Shown here piece after piece: positions 1-11,855 of a stretch of 64,000 nucleotides of DNA. This DNA is from Silene latifolia (lineage: Eukaryota > Streptophyta > Magnoliopsida > Caryophyllales > Caryophyllaceae): contig NC_133526.1 in assembly GCF_048544455.1 (NCBI RefSeq), forward strand, positions 9,936,001 to 10,000,000. Reading direction: 5' to 3'. The notes under the pieces were generated by a model. It did not search any database. It was given only the letters and a program-made list of their open reading frames with translations, and had not been told where the DNA came from. The translations under genes were made by a program, and so were the position numbers. Numbering within the stretch: the stretch's first letter is position 1; every line of letters starts with the position of its first letter.

Positions 1-1378
1 CAGCCGACAAGAGCACCCCATTCTTCAAAGTGCTAAAAGGGAATAAAGACTTCTGGGGAGGAACAGAGCACGGCTTTCAAACAACCGAAAGCCCATCTCG
101 CAAACTCTCCCGACCCGTCCCGGCACGACGCTGGGGAAACGCTATATCTATATTTAGCAAGAACCTCGCCACGGTCGATCTTAATCGTCGTCGAGAAGAA
201 AACAAGCAAAGAAGACTCAATATACTTTATCACCATACACTGCATTGCCCGCCGAGAGAAACTACCCGCCGATTGAAAAAGCACCTTTGCCGTGGTTGTT
301 GCCGCAAGGAAGTTGAAACCCTACTTCGACGCACATCCCATGACGGTCTTAACCGACCAGGCCGTTGGAGAAAACACTGGAAAAATTCGAACAATCAGCA
401 GACTTATCAAATGGGCGGTGGAGCTATCCGCTTCGGCATTCAATACAAACCAAGGCCTTCGATAAAAGGGCAGGCGGCCGCGACTTCTTGGCCGAATGCA
501 CGTATCAGGAAGAGTCATGTCCCGGCATGTGGGAGGTATATACCGATGGATCCTCCACAACGAACGGCTCGGGAGCCGCATCCTTATCATCGGCCCAAAC
601 GGGGACGAGTTCGAGTACGCTTTAAAGTTTACCTTCTCAACCTCAAACAACGAATCCGAGTATGAGGCGGTGATAACCGGAGTTGAGTTAGCCGAGAGCG
701 CCGGAGCGAACACATCATTTTGAAAATGTACTCTCTCTTGGTAACTAACCAATACGAAGGAGAGTACGAAGCTCGGGACGATGGGATGGTAAGATACCTG
801 GAAAAGGTAAAAGCCGAGACCTCAAAATTGAAGTCATTCAAAATGCGACACATCCCTGTGTCCGAGAACAACCGGCCGACGCTCTCTCAAAATCGCCGCT
901 TCAACCATCGGGAATATCACCAACCGTGCTAGTGGACATCAGGAACGCTAAGAGCATTGACGAAACCATCGGCATGGTGTGCGACGTGGAAGCCGAGACG
1001 ACATGGTTGACTCCGATAAAGAGGTATAAACGACACATGAGCTACGGGAGGACCGCAATCTCTCACAAAAGATAAAGAGGATCGCAAAGAAGGTACTTGG
1101 TGTTTGAAGGAGAGTTATACAGAGGTCCGTGACAAGGCCACTCTGAAGTGTGTCGGTCCACCGATGCGAGCTAATCTTGTGACAAAATACACGAAGGCAT
1201 CTGTGGTCATCACATGGGGGCAAGAACACTAGCCCACAAAGCTCTCCGAGCCGGCTACTTCGCCCACCATGCTTGAAGATTCCGAAACAAAACAAAAAAT
1301 GCAACAACCGCCGATGCATGCTCCGGTGATACATGCACCTTCCCGAGACCTGCAATTAGGTGCTTAGTCCTCTTCCTT

Positions 1379-2230
1379 TTGCACAAAGGGGGAATGGATC
1401 TACTAGGGCCATTTCCGACGGCATCCGGAGGAAGAAAGTTCCGATCGTCGCCGTCGATTACTTCACCAAATGGGTTGAGGGCCGTAGCAAAGACTGCCAA
1501 GACCGCGACGGCCGTAAGAAAGGTGATCTGGGAAAACGTCATAACTCGTTTTGGGTTACCCCAAGTCATGGTGTTCGACCATGGCCGAGAGTTTTGGAGT
1601 GATACAATAATGAGCTGGTTGGAAGAACTTGGCATCAAATTTGCATACTCCTCCGTCTGCCACCCCCAGAGCAACGGGCAGGCAGAGGCAGCCAATAAAA
1701 CAATCCTCAACGGTTTGAAGAAGACAGTTGAAGACCTAAAGGGACGATGGGCCGATGAACTACCCGGCGTCCTGTGGTCCCTGCGAACCACGGAGAAAGA
1801 GGCAACGGGGTACAGTCCATTCCACTTAGTCTACGGCTCCGAAGCCGTCCTGCCGATTGAAGCAACGGTGCCAACGTTCAGAACGGCCACTTTTAACCCG
1901 GATGAAAACGAGGAAGGCCTAAGAACCTCCCTAGACCTGGTCGAAGGAAGCCGAGATGCAGCACGCCTCAACTTAGCGATATATCAGAGCCGAATGAAAA
2001 GGGCCTACAACCGAAGGGTCCACAAAAGGGATCTAACGGTAGGTGATCGGTCCTAAGGAAGTCGGCGCCACCAATAAAGGAAACATTCATGGCAAGTTAA
2101 CGGCCAATCGGGAAGGTCCCTACAAGGTAGTTGAAGAAATGAGGCCGGTACATACCGGTACCGACTGGACATGGGGGATGTACCTCGATGAGCCATTGAA
2201 CACCGACAATCTCGAAAAATACTTTGTATA
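1379..2230 (+). mobile_element. Integrase region of the Tat element
   Basis: The plus strand reads as a gypsy integrase catalytic core. Recognisable blocks are a GPFPTA-like start, FGLPQVM followed by FDHGREF, HPQSNGQAEAANK, and the downstream TGYSPFHLVYGSEAVLPIE block typical of plant gypsy integrases. The end of pol is at about 2230, marked by the NTDNLEKYF-type ending common in plant Tat elements. It is part of the broken element described above. Confidence 0.88.
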
Positions 2231-2544
2231 GCAAAATGAGGTGCCCAAAACGATTGTTGGCACCCCAATGCATGTTCGTATCTAAATAGGAATCATCCCC
2301 ATTTTCCATCAAAGTGTTAATCCCCTCCATAGTCATGTCGAGGAAAACACAACGGCGGTCACCCCAAGAAGAAGGCATGCTAACGTATGTACACAAAGGA
2401 CAGAGCCAAAACCTCGATCACCTCGGCCTTTAACGGGAGTGACGGGGGGACGAGCCGATATGCTAACATATGTTCAACGGCGGTCAAAACGTAAACTCCG
2501 TTGCCCGTGAATCGGCCGGGAAGAGACGAGTGAAACGCGACAGA
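2231..2544 (+). mobile_element. Tat element spacer between pol and tandem array
   Basis: Non-coding internal DNA of the gypsy element. I see no conserved domain on either strand. It leads directly into the tandem array. Confidence 0.6.
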
Positions 2545-3135
2545 CCCTCGGCAAATTAAGACCGAGTTTAAAGACGTTGAACACAACGGTTGAGATACGC
2601 ATTCTAAATCGCCTCGGCTAAAGCCAAAGGTAAAAACGAAAAGCGCTCAATTAATTAACGAATCGCCTCGGCAAATTAAGACCGAGTTTAAAGACGTTAA
2701 ACACAAATTGAGATACGCATTCTAAATCGCCTCGGCTAAAGCCAAAGGTAAAACGAAAAGCGCTCAATTAATTAACGAATCGCCCTCGGCAAATTAAGAC
2801 CGAGTTTAAAGACGTTAAACACGGTTGAGATACGCATTCTAAATCGCCTCGGCTAAAGCCAAAGGTAAAAACGAAAAGCGCTCAATTAATTAACGAATCG
2901 CCTCGGCAAATTAAGACCGAGTTTAAAGACGTTAAACACAATTTGAGATACGCATTCTAAATCGCCTCGGCTAAAGCCAAAGGTAAAAACGAAAAGCGCT
3001 CAATTAATTAACGCAATGCCCTCGGCAAATTAAGACCGAGTTTAAAGACGTTAAACACAAAGAGATACGCATGCTAAAATCGCCTCGGCTAAAGCCAAGG
3101 GTAAAAACGAAAAGCGCTCAATTAATTAACGCAAG
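2545..3135 (+). repeat. Tandem array of about five 118-121-bp units inside the Tat element
   Basis: Five head-to-tail units each begin near CCTCGGCAAATTAAGACC and contain GAGATACGCATTCTAAATCG, GCCTCGGCTAAAGCC and GCGCTCAATTAATTAACG. Units start near 2545, 2667, 2783, 2900 and 3019. They are almost identical by eye and differ by small indels. Tandem arrays between integrase and the 3' LTR are a known trait of Tat-lineage elements and can seed satellite DNA. Each unit also contains short internal palindromes (TTAATTAA, and GCCTCGGC facing GCCGAGGC-like sequence). Confidence 0.92.
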
Positions 3136-3439
3136 AAGACAAGTGAAGGAATAAATCAAAGGCCTCGGCCAAGCCAGAGGCGAAGCAAGCAAATTCTCAT
3201 TAAGAAAAAGATAACGAAGTTACAAGAAGGAGAAATACAGACGACGGCCGTCCCCTTTGGGATAAGCCAAGATTCTACCTACCAAGGTTTTACAAAATAC
3301 AAGGAAGAGTAAAGCAAAAGGTTACGGACTGATTCTTTGAAGCGCCAAAAGGATGGCAGGGAGAAAAGGCTTAATAGTTGGCCCCCGAATAGCTGAAACT
3401 ATCCGAGACGCCGGTGAGCCTCGGTGACGACCGCCCGTC

Positions 3440-6054
3440 TCCCTATGCCTCTTGCGCTTGCCCTTGCCGCCATCGCCAGAAGATCATCCTTGGTGGGCGA
3501 CTTAGATGCAATCTGGGCGCCTTAGCATCCTCGGCTTTCTTGGCGGCCTTAGCATCCTCAGCTTTCTTGGCGGCCTTAGCATCCTCAGCCTTCTTGGCAG
3601 CCTTAGCCTCCTCAGCCTTCTTGGCAGCCTTAGCATCCTCGGCGGCCTTGGCCTTAATGGACTCTTCTCTCGCCGCCCTCGTCTTCTCGGCAAAGGGCCG
3701 CCTTTTCCGCGGCCGCCTCTTCCTCCTTCTTGGCCCTCGCATCCTCGGCAGCCTTGACCGCCGCAGCCTTCTCGTTAGCCTCGAGCCTATCGTCGAACAG
3801 CCCGTCAAATTTTGGCCACGGAAAGGAGCCATCCTGGATCTGACTCCCCGATCACCTCCCCAAGGTTTCTTCGGTCAGGTCCCTATATTGAGCACACATG
3901 CGGGGGATAATCTTCTTTTGAAGCATCTCAATATCCTTCTCCCTTTGGGCAAGGATAGCACTGTACCCCTGTGTGACTCACTGGAGCCGGTACGCCCTTT
4001 TCGACTCCTCCTTTGGCGACAACAACGTCGTAGCCGCCCTTGTAGATCTGTCCCGTTCCTCCCGCAACTTGGCGGCGGCGAGGTCGCACCTCTAACTTGG
4101 CCTTCTTGGCCGACAAAGCAGCTTCTCAACTTCCTCCACACGCGCTCGTCGTGCAAGGAGATCAAGCTTAGCCTTCCCGGCCACCCCATTTGCGGCCACA
4201 ACATCGAGCTTCAGCCGTTCTATCAACGGTCCCGTCTTGGTCAAGGCCTCTTCTTGCTCCCTAATGCGAAAGCCGCCGATTCGGACCACTTCCCAATCCT
4301 CTTGCCCAGCCTTGTACCCTCCGCTATGAGCTGGTCGTTGGATATCGACGCGAGAATAGAGTCGGCGGTGGCATTTTTTCCCGCCGTCTGCACAATTCGC
4401 CGCTCAGTAGTTGGGACAGACTGCGCCGGTTGATCTACAAAAAATTCAATCAAAGAGTCCACGTCAACGTTCACGGACATACCAGAGAGCCGGTCATCAG
4501 GTATATCTAATGAGCCGGCTAAATCTGAGCCGCAAGTTAGATCTGTACCGGAGGGCTTGCTCTTCTTGGCCGATTGACCCGTTCCCTCGGCGCCATCGTT
4601 AGCATGAGCATGTGGCGTGAAGCATCGGCGGTAGGGGTAGGCCTCTTCCTCTTACGCCTAAGTGGAGATCCCTCAAATCGGAATCCTCCCCGTCGACAAT
4701 GTCGACGATTTCCACCTTCTTCTCGGACACGGAGTTGGAGGCGGAATCGAGGTTGACACCGTAGCCGCCGAAGACTTGGCTTTTCGGACCCGGCGCGAAT
4801 GGCGGCGCTACCTCGGCCCGAGCCTCCGCCTCGTCCAAGCTCTTCAGCTTTTGATCCATGAGGTCAGTAGGCGACGGACGGCGGTCATGTACATCGACCT
4901 TCGGATTCCTCTCCTGCACGTTACCATCTTTGTCAAGTCCCATCTTCTTGAGGAATTGCTCAGACAGAACGGAGCCAAAGTTCTCTGTAAAAGAAACAAA
5001 GTAAGAGTTAGACAAAGGAACAAGTCAAGGCACAAAAACAAGAACGCTAAAACAGAAATGGGCCTCACACCGACCCCACTCACCCCGTGCTAGGGCCGGT
5101 ATGAGGCCGACGTGGCAAAGCGGCTCGTCCATCAGGATGACTTGCGTCGGGGGCAACCAAACTTTCGGCGTCCCATCGTCATCGACCTCGAAAAGCTTCA
5201 ATGCCCGCGTCTCGTCCTCGTTGAGACAGACCTTTGCGGCGTCCATCTTATTCTTGCCCTTGGGGATCATCTTCTCACGCTCCCCCCTGCTCTCGCACCG
5301 CAAGTTAACGTGGTCTTTGAAAAAAAGACCGAGGCGGATAATCATCCGGGACCTCGACATACACCCACCGTTCCTTCCACCCTTGCAAGAGGTGAGCTTA
5401 GGCACGGTGAGATAGCCCGCTCGGTCCGGGACGCTATACCACCCCCGGCCACCTTGAACATTCATTCGAAGAAAATGAATTCGGCGGAATAAGTTTACCG
5501 TTGGGATCACCCCCTGAAGGCGACACGACCACACGAAGCCGACTATAGTCCTAACGGCCAAAGGGTGAAGTCGCGCCGCCGCAACGTTCATCGCCCGAAT
5601 TATGGTAGAGACGTACATATTGAGAGGAAACCGGAGACCATACTCCAAGTGCCTCATATATACGCCGATGTGACCCGGGGGAGGACAACAGACGGCCTGA
5701 CCCTCTCCAGGGATAACAATGTTGTACCCCTGGCCAAAAAAGAAGTGATCTTCGAAAAATTCAGAGCCAGAGCAGCGGATGAACCTATCGATAAAACCAC
5801 GATCGGCGCCGGTAGTACAGGCATCATAATGATGCAGGACTGTTGACCTCTCCCCACCGGAAGGATTCCTTTCCTCATCATCATCAACATCGTCATCATC
5901 CTCCCACTCCTCCAGGACTTTGCGGTCAACTTCAGGAGAAGGAGACCTACGGCCCCCCGACCTTAACGGAACGGCGGCTACCGCCTCCTCCTCATCAAAA
6001 CGCGCCGGGAACCCCCGGTGCACGAATCGGGACCGGCCGCGTCGGCGAAGACAT
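3440..6054 (-). mobile_element. Antisense coding region of the Tat element (putative gypsy-type transposon protein)
   Basis: On the minus strand, opposite to pol, lies coding-like sequence. It starts near 6054 with an acidic DDDD-rich stretch and continues through a hydrophobic/aromatic block (about 5300-5850). Further on is a charged, Ala/Lys-rich coiled-coil-like part near 3500-3700. The layout resembles the antisense gene of Grande/Tat elements (the family Pfam calls putative gypsy-type transposon, Transposase_28); I infer this from pattern, not from a search. The role of that protein is unknown. The copy here is broken in several places. Plus-strand open frames in this span are shadows of it. 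Confidence 0.7.
3520..3660 (-). repeat. 27-bp tandem repeat coding Ala/Lys-rich nonapeptides
   Basis: About five 27-bp units (CTTAGCATCCTCAGCTTTCT-like) encode repeats of the type KAAKKAEDA on the minus strand. They lie inside the antisense coding region. Such A/K/E repeats favour a charged single helix or coiled coil. Confidence 0.85.
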
Positions 6055-6248
6055 GGTTCACAACAATTACTTAAAACAAATTAAAAGATGATAAGTTTTT
6101 TTGGTTTACCTTGAAGAAAAGTGCTACGCCGACGTAAAAATTCTGAAGATTGGAAGAGAAAGAAACACTTGAAGTTCTAGATCTAGAAAGAGGGAAAATT
6201 TTTGGAATAAATGAAATTAGTAACCAATTTCACTTCAAAGATCTCTGG

Positions 6249-6256
6249 TATTTATA
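6249..6256 (-). promoter_or_regulatory. Candidate TATA box for the antisense gene of the Tat element
   Basis: The minus strand reads TATAAATA about 195 bp upstream of the start of the antisense coding region. It lies outside the LTR. This placement would allow transcription opposite to the genomic RNA. It is a sequence match only, with no transcript evidence. Confidence 0.4.
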
Positions 6257-6743
6257 GGCCAAGGCCCACAAAGGAGGACCAATCAAAGCGCACCCATGAA
6301 GCGTCGACCAATCAACGAAGAGACACATGTCAAGCATGCGTACACGGAATGTCAATCGACGCAACGGTTGAATGTCAATCAATGCAACAAGAAACCAAGC
6401 GTCTTCAACACGCCCTTCATATCCCTTTGCCTATTCATCTTCCTCAAGAAAATCCTAAAATATCCTGTTCTCCGCCGGCAATATGACTAACCAAGCTAGG
6501 TAGCACCGGCCTGGGCAATCGAAAGCACACCGGCACTCTCAACCTTGGGTCCGCCAAAAGATCTTCTCTTCCACATTTGATGTCCAATACCCATCCATGT
6601 GGAGGGGGATATGGTACGGCTGTCTGATACGTAAGTAAGAAGAAGAAGAAGAAGAAGGGCGAGAAAATTTTCACTTGCGCAGAATATACGCTCAACATAC
6701 ATCGGAGCCCATACCACGGCATAGACTACGGCTGGGGCAAATT

Positions 6744-7337
6744 GATGGGGCATATTCTCGCACCCGTGACCAAGTCAACATATTGAGCGAGGTCAAAGAT
6801 ATCCACAAACCAAATAACGACTTTAAACAAAGATATCCGTGACGACGCCTATCGGCCATCACCCGTCTCTCGGCCGCTAACTAACCAAACCCGGAGACAC
6901 ATCCGCGTACTCATATCCAAGACCCCTCGGCATGGAGTCAATGGGCCCTTCGGCCGACAGGGGTCCCTCGGCCGAGGTCGATCGCCTTTTCACCGCTAGC
7001 CACTTGGCCACTTGGCCACTACGTGACAAAAGGTGAAAGTCTATAAATACTCCACCTCTCTCATTGAGAAGGGGATCCAGAATCTAACCTAAGAACCACT
7101 TAAATTGGTATTATCTCTCTCATCTCTCTACAATACACGTCATCAAGCAACATACTACTTAATCACAATAAGTTCACTGACTTGAGCGTCGGAGTGAGTA
7201 CGCTTGGCACAAAGCCAAGCCCTCAGTTTGCTCATTGTTGCAGGAGAGGCCGAGGAGAGCAGTCAAGGCTAGAAGAGGCATTATTCGACAAAGCTAGCGT
7301 GGTAAACAAACCTACTTCGGAATTCATACCCGGAACA
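6744..7337 (+). repeat. 3' LTR of the Tat element
   Basis: It begins TGATGGGGCATATTCTCGC directly after a purine-rich GGGGCAAAT tract and ends ATACCCGGAACA, giving TG...CA termini and 594 bp. The R-U5 part contains the ACTGACTTGAGCGTCGGAGTG motif common in plant gypsy LTRs. Copia coding sequence resumes immediately after the CA end, which fixes the right boundary. Confidence 0.85.
7042..7049 (+). promoter_or_regulatory. TATA box of the Tat LTR
   Basis: TATAAATA lies about 300 bp into the LTR, followed by a pyrimidine-rich leader (TATCTCTCTCATCTCTCTAC). This is the expected U3/R arrangement. Confidence 0.7.
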
Positions 7338-10099
7338 GGTTTACTACCTTTAGGTAAGTCAGTCAACTTCCAAGTTTGATTTGACATAATAGAGTCAAGT
7401 TCATTTTTAATAGCATCTTTCCAAAAATTAGCATCAATGGATTTCATTGCCTCACTATACGTTTTTGGGTCATCTTCTATTAAAAAGGTCAAACAAATTC
7501 ATCACTAGCACAAACAGTGTATCCATGTTCGAGACACAAAGAAAGTTGAAACAAAATCAGCTCCAAAGTTCTTTGGACATCTAGGTCTCTTACTCCTTCT
7601 AGGTTCAGCATCATGATTAGTAGAAGTGCTACTACTAGCAAGTGAAGAGATATCAATAGATGTAACAGGCAAACTAGGAGATGAATCAACATTCTTCTCA
7701 GTAATGGAAAAACATGCTCAAAAACACAAGATCTCTTGCTTTCGTATATAGAACGATCACTTAAAGACATGAATCTATAAGCAGAACTATTTTGAGCATA
7801 ACCTATAAAAACACAATCATAGGTCTTTGGTCCAACAAAGAGGTTTCCTAAAATCGGTAAACCCACTTTAGCCAAACACCCCCACACTCTAAGGTAACTT
7901 AGGTTAGGAGGATAGCCCTTCCACATCTCATAGGGTGTCTTGTCAATTTTCTTATGAGGTACACGGTTAAGAATGTGACAAGCGAAAAGTATAGCTTCCC
8001 CCACATGTCGTCGGATAGGCCGAACTTAAAAGCATAGCATTCATCATCTCTTTTAAGGTTCTATTTTTCCGTTCAGCTACACCGTTAGACTGAGGTAAGT
8101 ATGGTGGACTAGTCTCATGTATTAAACCATTAGCGGCACAAAAGTCGGCTAGATAAGTAGATTTATACTCACCACCTCTATCAGACCTTACCCTTTTAAT
8201 TTTCCTGTCGAGTTGATTTTCGACTTCATTTTTAAAGTTTATAAACGATTGTTCTGCTTCATCTTTAGTCTTAAGCGAGATAGACACGGTGTACCTTGAA
8301 CAGTCGTCTATAAAGGTGACATAATAATTCTTTCCACCTCTGCTTGCAATATTTTTGAAGTCACCAGTCGGAGTGAATTAACTCAAGAAGACTCGTATTC
8401 CTAGTTGTGACAGGTTTACTAGGTTTCTTTGTGAATTTAGCTTCAACACAGCTAACACATTTAGAGAATTCTTGACTCGTCAAACTTGGAATTAAACTCA
8501 TAGTTCTAAGTTTTTTAATATAGTCAACATTCACATGACCTAATCTACCATGCCAAACATCAATAGACTCAAATATATAAGCGATAGATGCAATATTATT
8601 AAAAACTGAATCAGAGTTCAACACAAAAAGACCCCCAGACAGATAACCCTTGCCCACAAATTCCCCATTACGCGACATTACCACCTTGTCAGCCTCAAAC
8701 ACAAGCTTCAACCCAGCTTTGTTTAATAAGGCACCAGACACAAGGTTTCGACGTAACGAGGGTACATACAAAACATTATTTAGAGCAAGTGTTTTTCCCG
8801 AGGTGAGTTTGAGAAAGATCTTGCCTTTGCCTTTGATCGGTGCGGATGAAGAGTTACCCATAAAAACGCAACCCCATCAGACTACTTCCTCGAACTCGAT
8901 AAATAACCCCTTATCGGCCACGAGAGGTGTCGGGAAGCGCCGTGTCCAAGACCCATTCAAAGAACATTACCCACCATATTAGCTTCCACAACCACAGCGA
9001 AGAATGATGTCATCGATTCTGACATTGGCTTCATCGGTTTTCTTTTCGGAGCATTGGTAGGCTTTGTGCCCGTGTTTTCCGCAAACATAGCGAGACAAAA
9101 GGACCCTTAGCGAGTTTTGAATCTTAGGAACCGGTTTGGTGTGCTTCCCTGGACCATTCTTCTTGGCCCGACCCTGGTTCTTACCCCGACCAAATTTAGC
9201 CTTACCCTTACCCTTGAACTTCTCGGATAGGACGGACCACCGGACTCAACCAAATTAGCATCAACATTAGCATTAGAAGATTTAATGATTGACTAACAGT
9301 TTGTCTTTAAGGCGATTTGCCTCTTCGGTCCTCATGTGTCCTACTAGTTCTTGGAGAGACAAGTCTTTTTTCTTATGCTTAAGATGGTTTCTATAGTCGG
9401 ACCAGGAAGGGGAATTTTTCCAATAACACATTTGCTAGAAAAATCTCATCTAGCTTCATCCCTTCATTCACTACGTCGCCAAGACATAAATTCTCATAGA
9501 CATGTACTTGATCCATTATAGGTTTGTCATCTACCATCCGGAACCCCACCATTTCCCAACGACATACTTCTTTTTACCAAATCATCACCCATATTTTTTC
9601 TCTAGTAATTCCCACATGGTTTTAGCAGATTTGTAAACCATAAATAAGTCAAATAGGGTATTATGCATAAGATTAAGGAGGTGAAACCTAACTGTTTTAT
9701 TATCCTTTTCATGCTTTATAATAGCCTCTGCATTTGACTTTACTACGAAATTCCGGAGGTGTAAGCGACATCATCGGTAATTTCGTTTACAAAGCAGCGG
9801 GGGTCGAAAAAAGAACGTAATCAATTTCATACTTGTTCAAAAACATCGGTAATTTTTGAGCCCAACGTTTATAATTCGACCATTTAAGGGTTCGACTTTA
9901 GACAAATCGGGAGCATTCTTAGACATAATCGACATTGTTACAAAGAATAATAATATAGTTTTCAAATTGTTAGTCGAAATCGCAGAATAATGAGAAAGAT
10001 TAGAGATAACCGATTTGTAGTGACGTGGTATGGAAGCCACCGCCTTGAAAACTATATTCCGCACGACCGTGGTGGCGATCGGCTAGTGCTTTAGTTCCC

Positions 10100-10786
10100 C
10101 AAGGATAACACTACGCCTCTCAACTCGGTTTCGCCCACTCGGAATGTGAGACTTGGAACAACAGAAAGTTTTACTTCACCCGAAATTCGTAGCGAGAGAA
10201 GATAAGAGAAGAAGAGATTAGAGAGAAGGGAGAGTGTTTGTTGTGTTGTTGAATGTTTGAAGAGTGATCTATTTATAGCAAAATAGATCAACAAAGATTA
10301 GTGGAAGGGAGCTCGCACTTGATGGTAAGCTCCACTGAAGCGAGTGGAGGGAATAAAGGAGCATTTAGAGCAAAGACTAGCATCCCACCAAAGATCGGTG
10401 GTAGGGATTAAAGGAGCGCAAAGACTATAGCATCCCATCGACATGTCTTCCACCAACAAAGACACTTGGACACTCCGACCAAAACAAAAACAAACGGTCC
10501 GCTACGCCCAAAAAGATAGGCAAAGCCCGCCGCAGCGCGATTGCCAAATCCGAATCCCGAATCCCGAATCACGAATCACGAATCAGATCCGGGCCGGGCG
10601 GGCCGGCGCGCGCACTGCGATGTCTGAATTAAGCACCTCGCAAAGCTTCCACAAAAGCCTCCCATGACCCACTAGTGATATGGTAAGGAGTGTGGTCATA
10701 TATAAACACAACACAAACACTATTCCTCACCAATGTGGGACAAAATGGAAAAAAGACTATGCAAATAGTAGCCCCTATTTCCAACA
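10100..10786 (-). repeat. 5' LTR of the copia element (inner edge approximate)
   Basis: On the minus strand it starts TGTTGGAAATAGGGGCTAC at 10786 and soon reads TTTTGTCCCACATTGGTGAG, a start typical of plant copia LTRs. The left (inner) edge is uncertain because I cannot place the primer-binding site. A short run of CGAATCC/CGAATCA heptamers lies at about 10552-10585. The matching LTR is outside the window, so no age can be given. Confidence 0.65.
10270..10277 (-). promoter_or_regulatory. TATA box of the copia LTR
   Basis: The minus strand reads GCTATAAATAGATC, with a CT-rich leader (CTCCCTTCTCTCTAATCTC) downstream, as expected for a U3/R junction. Confidence 0.6.
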
Positions 10787-11855
10787 ATGCATACTCCAGT
10801 GCTCCACGGCAACTGGGGTTAGAAATTTGAAGGTAGAATGTCTATATTTGCGAAAAAAAAGTCATTTCTAACTCTTCTAACGTTTTTCTAGCCATAAGGG
10901 TATTAGTACTTCTTAAACAATAAAGGGTAAGAGCTAAACTCAAAATTTAAATTTAAAATAATACCGTACAAGTTGCTTATGAGAAAAAGGATTATACATC
11001 GGATGTATTACATCAGACTTCAAATATTTTTGAGTTTTTGTGTACTTTTTTTCGAGCTTTATAAAGTTTAAAAATTATGTGTAAGTTTTTTGACGTCAAA
11101 ATTCAAATTTTTCTGAGCTTATATGTAATATTTTTGAGTTATACTGTAATTCTTTTAGGTTTATGTTTAAAAGAATGAACTCAAAAACTTTCTATTAAAA
11201 ATTCAAATTTTTTAAAACAAAACTCAAAAACTTTATCTTAAAACTAAAAAATTATACCATCTGATGTAGTACATCAGATTATAATCCACTTACTGCTTTC
11301 TTATGCAAGACGATTATAAGTGTGAAACGAGTTCAAAACAACTCATTTAGTCACTTAGTGAGCATTTATTAGTGAAGTGAAGATACTTTTTCTTATTTTA
11401 AATAACACCCCTGGTACCAAAAACAAGAGGTAGTCGTTTGGTACGTTTAATGAATTTTTGAGTTTTTGTGTATTTTTATCGAGTTCTATACATTTTTAAT
11501 TTTATTATGACGCAAAAATCAAACTCTTCTTTAAAAAAAGTGAGAAAAAAATAAAATAAAAAAACATATAAAAGCGTAATGATGCAATAGTGAGTGGAGA
11601 AGAGTTGACTAGAGCAAAGGAATAAAAGAGAAAAAAAGAAGGTGCGGCGGCGACATTCTCGCAAGGAGATAAACAAGGTGATTATTCTTTACTCTTTTCG
11701 TATGTCTGCAATTTAGGATTTTCATCCACATTTTGTTGGTATTAATTTCCATGTTTTACTATTAAGATAAGAAATTGTAATACTATCTCATTTCCATGTG
11801 TTAAATGCTTGTTGTTATTATTTTCTGCTGCAATTTTGAGTTAGGTTTGTTGAAA
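10787..11855. other. Spacer between copia element and QPT, including QPT 5' region
   Basis: No gene is visible apart from the QPT leader. The span holds one MITE-like copy (listed separately) and a short related AT-rich piece near 11450-11530. A probable 5'-UTR exon around 11600-11670 ends ACAAG|GTGATT; it has no long reading frame. The QPT promoter should lie just upstream. Confidence 0.5.
10981..11299. mobile_element. MITE-like element, family A, copy 1
   Basis: A 319-bp AT-rich element with imperfect inverted ends built on GGATTATACATC(G/T)GATGTA-type sequence. CTTAT flanks both ends (10976-10980 and 11300-11304), a possible 5-bp target duplication. The interior repeats TTTTTGAGTTT-like motifs. 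Related copies lie near 19295 and 55660. I cannot assign a superfamily. Confidence 0.6.

Larger units (their letters stand above)
1..7337 (+). mobile_element. Ty3/gypsy LTR retrotransposon, Tat lineage (3' part, broken)
   Basis: This is the 3' portion of a long gypsy element whose 5' LTR, gag and most of pol lie left of the window. In order it shows RNase H-type sequence, including a second YTDGSS-type RNase H start (about 1-930), an integrase core (about 1380-2230), a spacer, a 120-bp tandem array, an antisense coding region and a 3' LTR. The second RNase H, the long region between integrase and LTR, the tandem array and the antisense gene together are characteristic of the Tat (Retand/Ogre/Grande) lineage. 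The coding parts carry several breaks, so the element is a fossil. Age cannot be judged because its other LTR is outside the window. It lies inside a copia element of opposite orientation, so it is the younger of the two. Confidence 0.9.
7338..10786 (-). mobile_element. Ty1/copia LTR retrotransposon, 5' part, interrupted by the Tat insertion
   Basis: Reading the minus strand from 10786: 5' LTR, gag (about 9935-9240), a CCHC zinc knuckle (CGKHGHKAYQC, about 9070-9020), GAG-pre-integrase (8861-8361), integrase core (about 8290-7490, with SDRGGEY and LPQSNGVAERKNRTL), and the beginning of reverse transcriptase (about 7490-7340, with FWKDAIKNELDSI). The rest of RT/RNase H and the 3' LTR should lie left of the gypsy insertion, beyond the window. 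The order integrase before RT identifies copia. Several breaks are present, so it is a fossil older than the gypsy element. I do not assign the lineage. Confidence 0.9.

Noticed and set aside
2545-3135. Possible CRISPR array
   Set aside because: Units are about 120 bp without short repeats separated by unique spacers, and this is plant nuclear DNA inside a retrotransposon.
3414-4433. 339-codon plus-strand open frame
   Set aside because: It is the shadow of the Ala/Lys-rich antisense coding region; its FLAALASSA repeats mirror the KAAKKAEDA repeats on the other strand.
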